A DNA stretch of 64,000 bases from an uncultured Collinsella sp. (GCA_900544115.1 UQTW01000004.1:1-64000); one strand, 5' to 3'; positions 32,962 to 41,807 are shown, counted from the first letter of the stretch. Notes: generated by a model from the letters alone, not told the origin. A program made the numbers and translations.

Positions 32962-33228
32962 CTATCGATCGATTCCGATTTCCCTGAGCACCTTGCGCGT
33001 AGGAGGGACAAGGGCGTGGTAAATGATGTAACCATCTCGGTCGGGGCAACATCGAGCAATGAGCTCCATGAGGCGGTTTTTTCCATCAAGTCCAACGAGA
33101 ACGTAATCGATGCCTCCATTTTCAAGATCACGCCTAAACCATGCGAAAGCGGAGTTCCAAGCGCAGGTAATATCCGTCTCTGTCAGCCCATGTTTGAGGG
33201 CATGGGGGTGGATTGCGATGAGCTCCAT
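32962..33228 (-). CDS. Putative toxin of a type II toxin-antitoxin pair
   Basis: The 88-residue protein begins with IHPHALKHGLTETDITCAWNSAF and continues with a strand-rich core (YVLVGLDGKNRLMELIARCC, GYIIYHALVPPTRKVLREIG). This layout resembles BrnT/DUF4258-like small RNase toxins with an N-terminal His-rich H-x-x-KHG motif, but the exact family is uncertain. A consensus-like promoter with an operator palindrome (33244-33272) lies directly upstream. Regional G+C is lower than in neighbouring housekeeping genes. Confidence 0.72.
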   Translation of the reverse strand: MELIAIHPHALKHGLTETDITCAWNSAFAWFRRDLENGGIDYVLVGLDGKNRLMELIARCCPDRDGYIIYHALVPPTRKVLREIGIDR

Positions 33229-33243
33229 AGGGACCTCTCTTTA

Positions 33244-33272
33244 TGTATACAGTTTTGTAGACAAAAATACAA
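33244..33272 (-). promoter_or_regulatory. Promoter with operator of the toxin-antitoxin pair
   Basis: On the minus strand -35 TTGTAT (33267-33272) and -10 TATACA (33244-33249) are separated by exactly 17 bp. The spacer holds a palindrome TTTTGT-AG-ACAAAA (33253-33266, plus-strand reading), a natural site for repression by the antitoxin or toxin-antitoxin complex. Confidence 0.75.
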
Positions 33273-33285
33273 GCAGTTAATATGG

Positions 33286-34572
33286 TTAAGCAGCCTGTTT
33301 TGGTTGGACTGTTGGTTGCATAGTTGGCACGAGAGGCTCTACCGCTTCTTCATTTCTTAGTTCGGTATGCGAGCGGCCGTTGAACTCCCAGAGGGGAGTG
33401 TTCTCATAGATTATCGAGATGAGTTTGGAGACCTTGTTTATCTTCGCTTGTTCATAAAAATCGGGCCGTACGACGATCAATAGAAATTCGGCATCTTCGT
33501 TAATTTGTTGCACTGTCGGCATGCCGTTGAGACCAATAGAGCGCAAGAGCTTTGCCATAATGAAATCGAATTCGTCCTCTCTTGCGTGAAGGCTCGCGGC
33601 ACTCAGCTTGGAATCCTTCAAGATATCCAGTTTGAGATTGTTAAGAAACCGTGTGTAGGTGGCATATCCGCAGACAACGTCCTCATAATCGAGTTTTTTG
33701 ATTGGATGCTGTTTATGAGCAGCGAATATGGCCGCCCTCCTGCTCTGAACACGTCGCTCGCGTAACGAACGCATTTCCTCGGTGTACTCGCTATGGCGTT
33801 TATATTTTCGATAAGAATATCCGTAGTCGTCGTAGTAATAAGGGTTGTTTTCGACTGTGTCATCAAGTTCCGGCGTTATGAGGTACAGCTCTCCGTCTCT
33901 GGATAACATACAGGGGTTGTCGATGCGCCCCGACTCGTCTCTGATTTTCCAAATGGTTTCATTTACTTCGAATATCGAGACTGGTTTGGGAGCGCAAGAA
34001 TTGTAAAGCTCAACAAACTTCTCAAGCGAGATGATTCCGCAAGCATCTGTATAAGCGCGTGCAAAGCGCCAAACTTCCTGGTTCGCTATGAGCTCGCGGA
34101 ATTCCCTGTTGCTTGGAGCATCTTGTGGGCTTTGGTATCTGGCGTGAAGCGCGACGCGTGATGAGGACCATCTGTTGTCGGCCGCGACGTTCATGAGCTC
34201 CAGACGCAGGTACTCGTTTGTAATGCGAGCGAGTGACTCATAGTGAGTTAGGCCAAGCTCTGATCTAGGTGGCACGTCTTTGGGAACGGCGCGAGCGAAC
34301 TTAATGCAGCGTGTGAGATAGGATTGTCCTAAGCGGGGACCATAATGCTTGTGTAGATGGCCGCCGACAGGGGAGAGCAATCCTTTGAGGTTGGTAACGG
34401 GGTATCCGGCGGTCTCTTGTTCGAGGCGGCGCCCGATGAGCAATGCCCCCTCAAGCGAAGTTTCATGATCGATACCCTTTTGATTAAGGCTCTTGGCTTC
34501 AACGATTCCGCTGATATCTGAGCAGGCGCTCGAAACGATGTCGGACGTAAAGGTTGGAATCTTTTTTGCCAT
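33286..34572 (-). CDS. Unrecognised 428-residue cytoplasmic protein
   Basis: No family is recognised with confidence. The N-terminal half is helical (LEGALLIGRRLEQETAGYPVTNLKGLLSPVGGHLHKHYGPRLGQSYLTRCIKFARAVP), vaguely like the N-terminal domain of YhcG/DUF1016 proteins. The centre contains an acidic, Tyr-rich stretch (NNPYYYDDYGYSYRKYKRH), and the C-terminus is Pro/Gln-rich. No signal peptide or membrane helix is seen. The start follows AGGAG. Its G+C content is clearly below that of the flanks and it is adjacent to the toxin-antitoxin pair, so it may be acquired DNA. Confidence 0.7.
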   Translation of the reverse strand: MAKKIPTFTSDIVSSACSDISGIVEAKSLNQKGIDHETSLEGALLIGRRLEQETAGYPVTNLKGLLSPVGGHLHKHYGPRLGQSYLTRCIKFARAVPKDVPPRSELGLTHYESLARITNEYLRLELMNVAADNRWSSSRVALHARYQSPQDAPSNREFRELIANQEVWRFARAYTDACGIISLEKFVELYNSCAPKPVSIFEVNETIWKIRDESGRIDNPCMLSRDGELYLITPELDDTVENNPYYYDDYGYSYRKYKRHSEYTEEMRSLRERRVQSRRAAIFAAHKQHPIKKLDYEDVVCGYATYTRFLNNLKLDILKDSKLSAASLHAREDEFDFIMAKLLRSIGLNGMPTVQQINEDAEFLLIVVRPDFYEQAKINKVSKLISIIYENTPLWEFNGRSHTELRNEEAVEPLVPTMQPTVQPKQAA

Positions 34573-34857
34573 AACGATGCACTCCTGTGTGACTCACGGA
34601 TAACGGAAACGTTTGGTTGTGAGTGCCGTTCTTTGATGGCGACGGCGAACAGGAGCGCAGCCTGTCTGAGATGGGCGAGTGCGGTAACCACCGATCTTAC
34701 TTACCGAGCTCGCTCCAGCGTGTCATTGGGGACCTCCGCAGGAGCTCTCGACTCGTCTCATGCCTTGAGGCGAGTATAGCATAAAAGCAAACGTATGTTC
34801 TATAAATTTGAGAAGCTGAATTCCTACCTACTCATTTAAGTACGTCCCCAATGAGTG
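34573..34857. other. Gene-free stretch between the accessory islet and the glutaredoxin gene
   Basis: No gene is seen in these 285 nt. CATTGGGGAC occurs at about 34721-34730, and ACTCATT (34830-34836) pairs with AATGAGT (34850-34856) around GTACGTCCCC. These match parts of the GGGGAC palindrome family found at 54402, so they may be the split or decayed remains of such an element. Confidence 0.5.
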
Positions 34858-35103
34858 CTAGAGGAGGTTTTTCTGTGTCCAGGTGATGATGTCGCTCGAC
34901 TCGTAGAGCGGTTTGCCGTCAATGAACAGGCAGGGAACCTGGCGTTTTCCGCCGACGGCGATGAGCGTCTGCTCGGCATCGGGGTCAGTCGAGATATTGC
35001 GTTCGGGAATGGTCACGCCGTTATCGGCCAAAAAGCGCTTGACCTTTATGCAATACGGGCAGCCAGTCATAACGTAGAGCGCGAGTTCATGATCAGTAGC
35101 CAT
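34858..35103 (-). CDS. Glutaredoxin-like protein
   Basis: The 81-residue product is a compact thioredoxin fold with the active-site motif CPYC (MTGCPYCIKVKRFL) and the cis-Pro/GSH-type segment RQVPCLFIDGKPLYESSDII. It likely reduces disulfides or mixed disulfides in the cytoplasm. The ATG at 35103 follows GGAGACACC; the open frame upstream belongs to another reading of the neighbouring regulator gene. It lies 52 nt downstream of the XRE/TipAS-like regulator in the same direction. Confidence 0.9.
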   Translation of the reverse strand: MATDHELALYVMTGCPYCIKVKRFLADNGVTIPERNISTDPDAEQTLIAVGGKRQVPCLFIDGKPLYESSDIITWTQKNLL

Positions 35104-35155
35104 GGTGTCTCCAATCGGTTGCGGTTTTGATTGAAATACCCAAAGCCGCCGCAAT

Positions 35156-35983
35156 CTATGCGCGGGCCAGCGACGACTCGATGGCCTGTACCAGAAACGC
35201 CGTAGCTCCGGTGCCGCAGGGCTTGTCGTAGTAGTCAACAAACCGCTGATCGGCAAGATAGCCGTGGGCGAGGCCCAGGTATGCTTCGTCTTGGGGTTCG
35301 TGTCCCCAGTTAAGGCCAATCCATCGACGGTGCATTGCGACAAGCTTGCGCGCCTCGCTTCCATCCGGTTCGCCGTCGCCCATGGCGATCGAGAGCTGGC
35401 CCAGAATAGCGCGTTCAAGTTCCTTCATGTCGTTCCATGTCTCGGGGTCCATGTCCAGCAGTGCCTCGTTTGCTGCATCGACGGCCTCGTCGCCATAGCG
35501 CGCCCGCGCCTCGGCACCGTAGCGCTCCTCGTTTTCCTGCACGGTGCGCCAGCGCTCCAATTGCGGCAGCACGGCGCCCATGAGAGAGACGGCTTCGTCG
35601 AGCGACATACCGGTGTTTTGTGCCAGGCGCGGGGCGCAATCCTCAATCATGGCCTCCATCGTGGTCTCGTAGGTGTACTTGCCGTGGTCGTAGCACCACT
35701 TGCAGTAATGGTCGGTCGTTGCGCCGTGAGCATCGGTGCCGCAGTCGTCGGGCGTGAGTATCATGCCGCAGCTCTGGCAATAGTGCTCGGGCATTTCGAG
35801 CAGGTGGGACAGCGGTTCTCCGGTTATGGCGGCAATGAGCTTCATCATGTCGATGCCCGGCGTGACTTCGCCGCGTTCCCAACGGCTGACGGCTTGGCGT
35901 GTGACGAAGAGCTTGGCGGCGAGTTGCTCTTGGGTGAGATTGTTGTCGCGGCGGATGGCGATGAGCTTTTCTGCAAAGGCCAT
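35156..35983 (-). CDS. XRE regulator fused to zinc ribbon and TipAS-like domain
   Basis: The 275-residue protein has three parts. Residues 6-60 are an XRE helix-turn-helix (LTQEQLAAKLFVTRQAVSRWERGEVTPGI). Residues about 68-101 are a zinc-ribbon segment with CxxC pairs (YCQSCGMIL and YCKWCYDHG). The C-terminal about 130 residues match the TipAS pattern (ARKLVAMHRRWIG, AYLGLAHGYLADQRFVDYYDK, FLVQAIESS), known from the thiopeptide-binding regulator TipA. TipAS is normally joined to a MerR domain, so the XRE pairing is unusual. It may sense a hydrophobic or peptide ligand. Confidence 0.85.
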   Translation of the reverse strand: MAFAEKLIAIRRDNNLTQEQLAAKLFVTRQAVSRWERGEVTPGIDMMKLIAAITGEPLSHLLEMPEHYCQSCGMILTPDDCGTDAHGATTDHYCKWCYDHGKYTYETTMEAMIEDCAPRLAQNTGMSLDEAVSLMGAVLPQLERWRTVQENEERYGAEARARYGDEAVDAANEALLDMDPETWNDMKELERAILGQLSIAMGDGEPDGSEARKLVAMHRRWIGLNWGHEPQDEAYLGLAHGYLADQRFVDYYDKPCGTGATAFLVQAIESSLARA

Positions 35984-36114
35984 GACGGCTCCTTTCTGCT
36001 GTTTGTTGCTTTAAGCATACGCGGCGGCCGGCACCCTTCCAAGCAACCGTTGGTTGCACGACGGGGACCGCGGCGAAGAATTGCGCGCAACACCCCACGC
36101 CTCCATGCCGTACA

Positions 36115-36861
36115 ATGACCGGCATGGAACCTATTGCACACATACATACCGACCTGCCGCAGAAGTTCGGCATCCCACGCAACAGCTTTTTGGCGCCCCA
36201 TCTGCAGGGACGCATCGTCTTTGAGCCGGAATTTGCCTCCAACGCTGCAGTTGAGGGTCTGGACTCCTTCTCTCACCTATGGCTGCTCTGGCGCTTCGAA
36301 AACGGAACGCCCGGCGGCACGGCTAAGGACATAGCCGCCGATGCCAAAACGCAGGACAGGTCCGGCACCAACGCAAAATGGTCGAAAACCGTGCGCCCAC
36401 CGCGTCTGGGTGGAGCCGAACGCGTGGGCGTGTTTGCCACGCGCAGTCCGTTTCGCCCTAATCCCATCGGGCTCACCTGCGTCAAGCTTGATCGTGTCGA
36501 GCTCACCGACGATGGTCCCATCATCCATGTGCTGGGGGCCGACCTGCGCGACGGTACGCCCATCTACGACATTAAGCCTTACATTCCGTTTGCGGACTGT
36601 CACCCGGATGCGACGGGCGGCTGGATTGAGGACGCGCCATGGCAAGAGCTCGATGTCGAGCTCCCGCAAGCGCTGCGGGACATGGTCCCGGACACAAAGC
36701 TCCCCGGCTTGATCGAGGTGCTCCGCCAAGATCCGCGCCGTGCGGGCAGCAAACACGAGCCAAACCGCGTTTACCATTTGGCTTACGCTGGGCTTGACAT
36801 ATCGTTTACGGTCGACGGAACCAGGTTGACGATAACCGCCATCAACGACGCGCGAGACTAA
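36115..36861 (+). CDS. trmO: tRNA (N6-threonylcarbamoyladenosine37-N6)-methyltransferase TrmO
   Basis: The 248-residue protein shows TrmO/TsaA blocks: FGIPRNSFL, GLDSFSHLWLLWRF, GVFATRSPFRPNPIGLTCVKL and GTPIYDIKPYIPFADC. It uses S-adenosylmethionine to methylate t6A37 in certain tRNAs. The C-terminal half (about 170-245) is the extra domain found in longer family members. Two close start codons exist (36115 and 36124), neither with a good ribosome site; the second fits the family start better. Confidence 0.9.
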   Translation: MTGMEPIAHIHTDLPQKFGIPRNSFLAPHLQGRIVFEPEFASNAAVEGLDSFSHLWLLWRFENGTPGGTAKDIAADAKTQDRSGTNAKWSKTVRPPRLGGAERVGVFATRSPFRPNPIGLTCVKLDRVELTDDGPIIHVLGADLRDGTPIYDIKPYIPFADCHPDATGGWIEDAPWQELDVELPQALRDMVPDTKLPGLIEVLRQDPRRAGSKHEPNRVYHLAYAGLDISFTVDGTRLTITAINDARD

Positions 36862-36973
36862 CCAGCCATTCGTCCGCACCCGTCAAATTAAGCGCCAAAC
36901 TCCGCTCCAAAACCGCCCACGCTGGTGGACAATAACGCCTACCGAAACAATCCGCTTTGCACGGGAGCTCAGC

Positions 36974-38185
36974 ATGAAATACGACTTTACCTCGCTTATC
37001 GACCGCCACGGTATGGACGCCATCGCCGTTGACTCCTGGGGAGAAATTCCCGACATGGCTCCGAACGCACCCGACGAGGGCTTCGACCGCATCCCCATGT
37101 GGGTGGCGGATATGAATTTTGCCACGGTGCCCACGGTTCAGGAACACATCATTCAGCGCGCCCAGCATCCCATGTTTGGCTATTTCAATCCGCGTGACGA
37201 GTACTTCGACCGCATCATCGAATGGCAAAGCCGTCGCAACGGCGTTGAGGGCTTGGCGCCGGAGCATATCGGCTACGAAAACGGCGTGCTGGGCGGTGTC
37301 GTGTCGACGCTGCGCGCATATGTCCAGCCGGGCGATGCGGTACTGGTCCACAGTCCCACCTACATCGGCTTTACCAAGTCTATCGAAGCCGCGGGCTATC
37401 GCATTGTCCACAGCCCGCTTAAGCTCGACGATCGGGGCGTGTGGCGCATGGACTTTGAGGACATGGAGCGAAAGCTCGCCCAAAACCACATCCATGCCGC
37501 GGTGTTCTGCTCGCCGCACAATCCCTGCGGCCGCGTATGGGGGCGCGACGAGATCGAACGTGCCATGGACATCTATCGCCAGCACGATTGCGTGGTGATC
37601 TCGGATGAGATTTGGTCCGATATCATCCTGCCGGGTCACAAGCATATCCCGACGCAGTCGGTGAGCGAGGATGCCCGCATGCGCACGGTTGCCCTCTATG
37701 CGCCCAGCAAGACGTTTAACCTGGCGGGCCTGGTCGGCAGCTACCACATCATCTATAACGAGACGCTGCGCGACCGCGTGTGCGCCGTGTCCAACAAGAC
37801 GCACTACAACGAGATGAACGTCCTCTCCATGCATGCGCTTATCGGTGCCTACCAGCCGCAAGGCTACGAGTGGGTTGATGAGCTCAATGAGGTCATCGAG
37901 GGCAACGTCGACTACTTCTGCAATTACGTGGACAAGCATTTTGCGGGCGTGTCCTATTCGCGTCCGCAGGGCACCTACATGGTGTTTCTGGACTGCACCG
38001 AGTGGTGCCGCGAGCATGGCCGCGATATTCAGTGGCTGCTCGACGAGGGCGCTCGTGTGGGCGTGGGGTATCAGGACGGCCGCCCGTTCCACGGGCCCTG
38101 CCACATTCGCGTGAATCTGGCACTGCCCCTTTCGCGGGTAAAGGAGGCGTGTGAGCGCCTGGACCGCTACGTTTTTGGGGTATAG
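36974..38185 (+). CDS. MalY/PatB-type PLP-dependent C-S lyase/aminotransferase
   Basis: The 403-residue fold-type I enzyme has WVADMNFATVP at the start, SPTYIGFTKSI, FCSPHNPCGRVW, the aspartate block VVISDEIWSDIILPG and the pyridoxal-lysine segment APSKTFNLAGLVGSY. MalY/PatB enzymes cleave cystathionine and other cysteine conjugates, releasing thiols. GGGAG precedes the ATG. A 17-bp perfect hairpin follows (38208-38250). Confidence 0.92.
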   Translation: MKYDFTSLIDRHGMDAIAVDSWGEIPDMAPNAPDEGFDRIPMWVADMNFATVPTVQEHIIQRAQHPMFGYFNPRDEYFDRIIEWQSRRNGVEGLAPEHIGYENGVLGGVVSTLRAYVQPGDAVLVHSPTYIGFTKSIEAAGYRIVHSPLKLDDRGVWRMDFEDMERKLAQNHIHAAVFCSPHNPCGRVWGRDEIERAMDIYRQHDCVVISDEIWSDIILPGHKHIPTQSVSEDARMRTVALYAPSKTFNLAGLVGSYHIIYNETLRDRVCAVSNKTHYNEMNVLSMHALIGAYQPQGYEWVDELNEVIEGNVDYFCNYVDKHFAGVSYSRPQGTYMVFLDCTEWCREHGRDIQWLLDEGARVGVGYQDGRPFHGPCHIRVNLALPLSRVKEACERLDRYVFGV

Positions 38186-38207
38186 GGGGGCGCTCGATTC
38201 GAGTGCT

Positions 38208-38250
38208 GCCCCATGCGCCCACGCCGTCAAAATGCGTGGGCGCATGGGGC
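38208..38250. terminator. Strong hairpin between malY-like and flavin-binding protein genes
   Basis: Perfect 17-bp arms (38208-38224 and 38234-38250, GCCCCATGCGCCCACGC and complement) with a 9-nt loop, placed between two convergent genes. No T-run on either side. Confidence 0.7.
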
Positions 38251-38282
38251 GCAGAGGGTAGCGAGCGCGTTTTTCGCATTCG

Positions 38283-38762
38283 CTACTTTTCCTGAATCTG
38301 CTTGCCGCAAAGATGCTCAATTGAAATCTCGTAGAGTTGGACGCCCTTGATGTCTTTGGCGATTTCTTCCTCGACTTCTTCGGCAGAAGGGTAGTACTTA
38401 AGCGCGAGCTGGCGGACTTTGTCCTCGATAAACGCAGGCGCTTCATCTACCAGGCGGCAACGGCCAAAGACCACAGTGCTCATGACGTAAGGAGCCCAGT
38501 CGCCGTCCTTGTACCACTCGTTGCCGTAAACGGTAAAGCAGACTTTATCGTCACGCCTGAGCGAATCGACCTTGTGGCCGGCCTTGGCGCCATGGAAATA
38601 AATCTTGTCGTGCTCGGCGTCAAAGAAGTAGTTGACGGGAATGGCATAGGGGTAGCCATCATCGCCGTTGACGGCAAAGACGCCGCGCTTACAGGTGGCG
38701 AGCAACTCGCGCGCTTCCTCGTCAGTGATGGCGCGTTTCTTTCGACGTAAGGGCCTAAACAT
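38283..38762 (-). CDS. Pyridoxamine 5'-phosphate oxidase-family flavin-binding protein
   Basis: The 159-residue product has the split-barrel pattern of PNPOx/NimA-like proteins: LLATCKRGVFAVNGDDGYPYAIPVNYFFD, KIYFHGAKAGHKVDSLRRDDKVCFTVYG and STVVFGRCRLVDE. Members bind FMN or F420/heme-like cofactors and reduce small molecules; NimA-type ones act on nitroimidazoles. The precise substrate is open. The gene lies downstream of, and convergent with, the MalY-type gene. Confidence 0.88.
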   Translation of the reverse strand: MFRPLRRKKRAITDEEARELLATCKRGVFAVNGDDGYPYAIPVNYFFDAEHDKIYFHGAKAGHKVDSLRRDDKVCFTVYGNEWYKDGDWAPYVMSTVVFGRCRLVDEAPAFIEDKVRQLALKYYPSAEEVEEEIAKDIKGVQLYEISIEHLCGKQIQEK

Positions 38763-38804
38763 CGTTGGCTTCCTTTCTGGCTGTGCATGGTGGTTAAACG
38801 CAAA

Positions 38805-41609
38805 CTATAGCGAAACAGTTCCGTTTTTCTTGATGCGGGCGAGTATGTTTTTGAGCTTGTTAAAGTCGAGCGGTTTGGGCAGATGGGCGTTCATACCGGC
38901 ATCGTGTGCCGCCTTGGCGTCCTCGTTGAAGGCGTTGGCAGTGAGCGCGATGATGGGGATGTCGGCTGCATCGGCCTTTTCGCTCAGACGAATCGCGCGG
39001 GTTGCCTCGTAGCCATCCATGCCCGGCATCATGATGTCCATCAGGATCGCATCGAAGCTGCCGGCGGGACGACTAACGTATAGGTCGACTGCTTTGTTGC
39101 CGTCGGCGGCGCGCGTTACGACGATGCCTTCGCTTTCGAGTAGAGCCTGGGCAATTTCGGCATTGAGCTCGTTGTCTTCTGCCAAAAGGACGTTCATGCC
39201 GGCAAGCGAGCAACTGTATGTCTGCTTGGACGCACGTTCTTTTGCCTGAGGGTTCTTGTCGATATCGAGCGGTATCTGGACGTTGAACGTGCTTCCCGCG
39301 CCAACCTCACTCGAAATCTCAATCGTGCCGCCCATCATATCGATGAGCGATTTGACGATAGACATGCCAATGCCGGTTCCTTGGAACTTGCTACGCGCAT
39401 CGTCGCCTTCCTGGGCAAACGGCTCGTAAATGTGCGTCAAAAACTCGGGCGTCATACCAATGCCGGTATCCGAGACGCTAAAGCAAAACACGGCGTGCTC
39501 GTCGTCGACCGGTTTGATGGTCGATGAGAACGTGACGGTGCCTCCGTGCTTGTTGTACTTGATGCTGTTGTCGAGCAGGTTGACAAGGATCTGCCGAATA
39601 TGGGTGGGGCTGCCGATCATATATTGGTCGACAGCGTAGGGCTCGCTGGTATCGAGCATGGTTATGCCACGGTCTGATGCGCGGAGCTTGCACAGTACGA
39701 GCGCATTGTCGCACAGCTCTTTAAGGTTGAATGATTCGTGCTCGAGCGTCACTTTGCGCTCCTCGATCCTGCCCATCTCGAGGATGTCGTTAATCAGTGA
39801 CAGCAGGTGATTGGCGGCAACGCGCGCCTTGGCGCGGCTTTCGCGGGCGACCTGCATGTCGCCTTCTCTCAATTCCTCAATTTCGATAAGACCCAGGATG
39901 CCGTTGAGCGGCGTGCGGATGTCGTGGCTCATGCGCGTGAGGAAAGCGGTTTTGGCGGCGTTGGCGGCATCGGCTTTCTGCCGTTCCTCCTGTGCGCGGT
40001 AAAGCGACCAGACAAGGATGACGATGCCGGTGAGCAAAATGCAGATGACGACTGCCGCAATGACGATGCGGTTGCGGTAGAGAAGTCGGAACGCATCCGA
40101 TTCTTGCGCCGAGTACGATGTGGGGAAATAGCTGTTTGCAGAGAGCGATTCACCTGCATTGACGATGCCCTTATTGATGATTCCCAGCAGCTCGGGCTTG
40201 CCGCGCGAAATTAAACACGATAGTTGCGCCGTGTTGGTGAGTTCCTGTGTTTCGAAATCCTCGATGTCGTAGATGTCGCGGAGAGTTTCCAGGCGCGTGC
40301 TGGGGACAATGATGCAACGTGCCTTCCCCTCATTGAGGGCTTTGAGCACCTCGCCGTCATTCGAATACTCGGTTACCGTTGCGTTCGGAAAGAGACTTTC
40401 GAGCTCAAAACGGTTAACGATTGTGCTCTTTGTACAAGCGATGTTCTTAAGGTCGCTGTTCAGGTTTTTGCCACTGTGAATGGCGGTCAGCGAAACCGTT
40501 CCCATCGAGTTTGACTGGATGACCCCTGTCTGCTCGGCGAGCCAGTAGTCGCGAAACAACGGCAGGGCGACATCGATGGTTCCGTTGGAAAGGGCTTTGA
40601 TCATTTGCTTGTTGTTCGAGAGTGCGATTGTTTTGACCGTAATGTCAAACTTGTCGTGCAACGTCGTTGCAAGCGAGGCGAGCGACCCTTCCATCTCGCC
40701 GTCGTCATTTTGCGTACAGTAGGGAAGTTGGTTTTTAAGATAGCCGAGCGTGATGGTATTGCCGTTTTCTTTGAGCCAGGTGGTCTCGGTGCCGGTGAGC
40801 GATGACGAGCCACTGTTTTGGGTCGAGTAACTCGTTTTGACTTCCTCGTTATAGCGCGGGTTATCGCGGGCGATGGTCGTCATGGCGGCGTTGATGTCGT
40901 TCATCAGGTCAGGGCGGCTTTTGGGAACGGCAAAATAGTAGTCGCTCGAGCCTACGTAGAACATGGGTGACGCATCGGGCGACGAAATGGTGTCGTTCAT
41001 GATGACGGCGTCGACCTCGCCGTCTGCAAGCGCCTCAAAGAGGGCGCTGCCGGTGTCGATTTCTTTATAGGTGCAGGTAACGTCTTCGTTGGCGAGCCAC
41101 TGCTGGCCGACGATAGTTTGCATAACGCCAGAGTTGCAGCCGATGGTGAGGCCTTGGAGCGCCTGGGGGTCACCCTTGGCCAGATCGTCGCGGTCGGGCC
41201 TGGCGTAGATGTAGTAGCGCTCGGTGCCCTCGGGGTTCGAGGAAAAGAGCAGCTTCTGCTCGCGTTCTGCCGAATACGAGATGTTGGGCATGAGGTCGAT
41301 TTCGCCTGCTTCGAGCATGTCCATAAGCTCGGAGAAGGTGCCGCTAACGTATTCGTATTGCCAGCCCTTTGTGTAATACGAGAGGGTCTGGAGGTACTCG
41401 TAGCCCCATCCCGAAAGTCGCTCGCCCGGCATGCCTTCCTGGAAGCCTTTGTTGTTGACGAGCCAGCCAACGCGGACTGTCTTGACCTGCTGGTCGGAGT
41501 CGGCGGCAAAGGCGGGGGCGGGCATGACGGCGCTCAGTATGGCGAGCGCGGCAAGCGCGACGGCCAGGGTGCGATATAGAGCCAAGCGAAGGACGGCGGA
41601 AGGTTTCAC
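38805..41609 (-). CDS. Hybrid histidine kinase with two periplasmic solute-binding domains
   Basis: The 934-residue protein has a signal peptide (about 1-35, ending APAFA), two tandem SBP_bac_3-type domains (about 40-260 and 270-490), a membrane helix (about 505-530), HisKA with FLTRMSHDIRTPLNGILGLI, HATPase (NLLDNSIKYNKHGG, VSDTGIGMTPEF, GTGIGMSIVKSLIDMMGG) and a receiver domain (VLLAEDNELNA, AILMDIMMPGMDG, ALTANAF). It senses small ligands outside the cell. The GTG at 41609 fits AGGA and gives a clean signal peptide; an ATG 33 nt earlier is possible. No DNA-binding partner lies next to it. Confidence 0.92.
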   Translation of the reverse strand: MKPSAVLRLALYRTLAVALAALAILSAVMPAPAFAADSDQQVKTVRVGWLVNNKGFQEGMPGERLSGWGYEYLQTLSYYTKGWQYEYVSGTFSELMDMLEAGEIDLMPNISYSAEREQKLLFSSNPEGTERYYIYARPDRDDLAKGDPQALQGLTIGCNSGVMQTIVGQQWLANEDVTCTYKEIDTGSALFEALADGEVDAVIMNDTISSPDASPMFYVGSSDYYFAVPKSRPDLMNDINAAMTTIARDNPRYNEEVKTSYSTQNSGSSSLTGTETTWLKENGNTITLGYLKNQLPYCTQNDDGEMEGSLASLATTLHDKFDITVKTIALSNNKQMIKALSNGTIDVALPLFRDYWLAEQTGVIQSNSMGTVSLTAIHSGKNLNSDLKNIACTKSTIVNRFELESLFPNATVTEYSNDGEVLKALNEGKARCIIVPSTRLETLRDIYDIEDFETQELTNTAQLSCLISRGKPELLGIINKGIVNAGESLSANSYFPTSYSAQESDAFRLLYRNRIVIAAVVICILLTGIVILVWSLYRAQEERQKADAANAAKTAFLTRMSHDIRTPLNGILGLIEIEELREGDMQVARESRAKARVAANHLLSLINDILEMGRIEERKVTLEHESFNLKELCDNALVLCKLRASDRGITMLDTSEPYAVDQYMIGSPTHIRQILVNLLDNSIKYNKHGGTVTFSSTIKPVDDEHAVFCFSVSDTGIGMTPEFLTHIYEPFAQEGDDARSKFQGTGIGMSIVKSLIDMMGGTIEISSEVGAGSTFNVQIPLDIDKNPQAKERASKQTYSCSLAGMNVLLAEDNELNAEIAQALLESEGIVVTRAADGNKAVDLYVSRPAGSFDAILMDIMMPGMDGYEATRAIRLSEKADAADIPIIALTANAFNEDAKAAHDAGMNAHLPKPLDFNKLKNILARIKKNGTVSL

Positions 41610-41695
41610 ATGAAATCCTATCGAGTTGAGACAATTTCGCATAAGGATACCAGCTCAGCCTGCCCATTCAGCCGCCGCACCGCTAAACGGTCACT

Positions 41696-41755
41696 CCCGG
41701 CAGTTGGGGACAGTCCCTTTCTGCCGGCAGAAAGGGAACGTCCCCAACTGCCGGG
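41696..41755. repeat. 60-bp near-perfect palindrome with GGGGAC core
   Basis: The 30-nt halves are complementary except at two central-flank positions; the centre is CTGCC-GGCAG. CAGTTGGGGAC and GTCCCCAACTG blocks repeat the GGGGAC motif seen in other palindromes of this window. It lies in the spacer between two divergent genes. Confidence 0.9.
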
Positions 41756-41807
41756 TGTGGGACAATAACGAGCGAATGTGATTGGGCGTCTGGGAAAAGG
41801 GGTCGCG

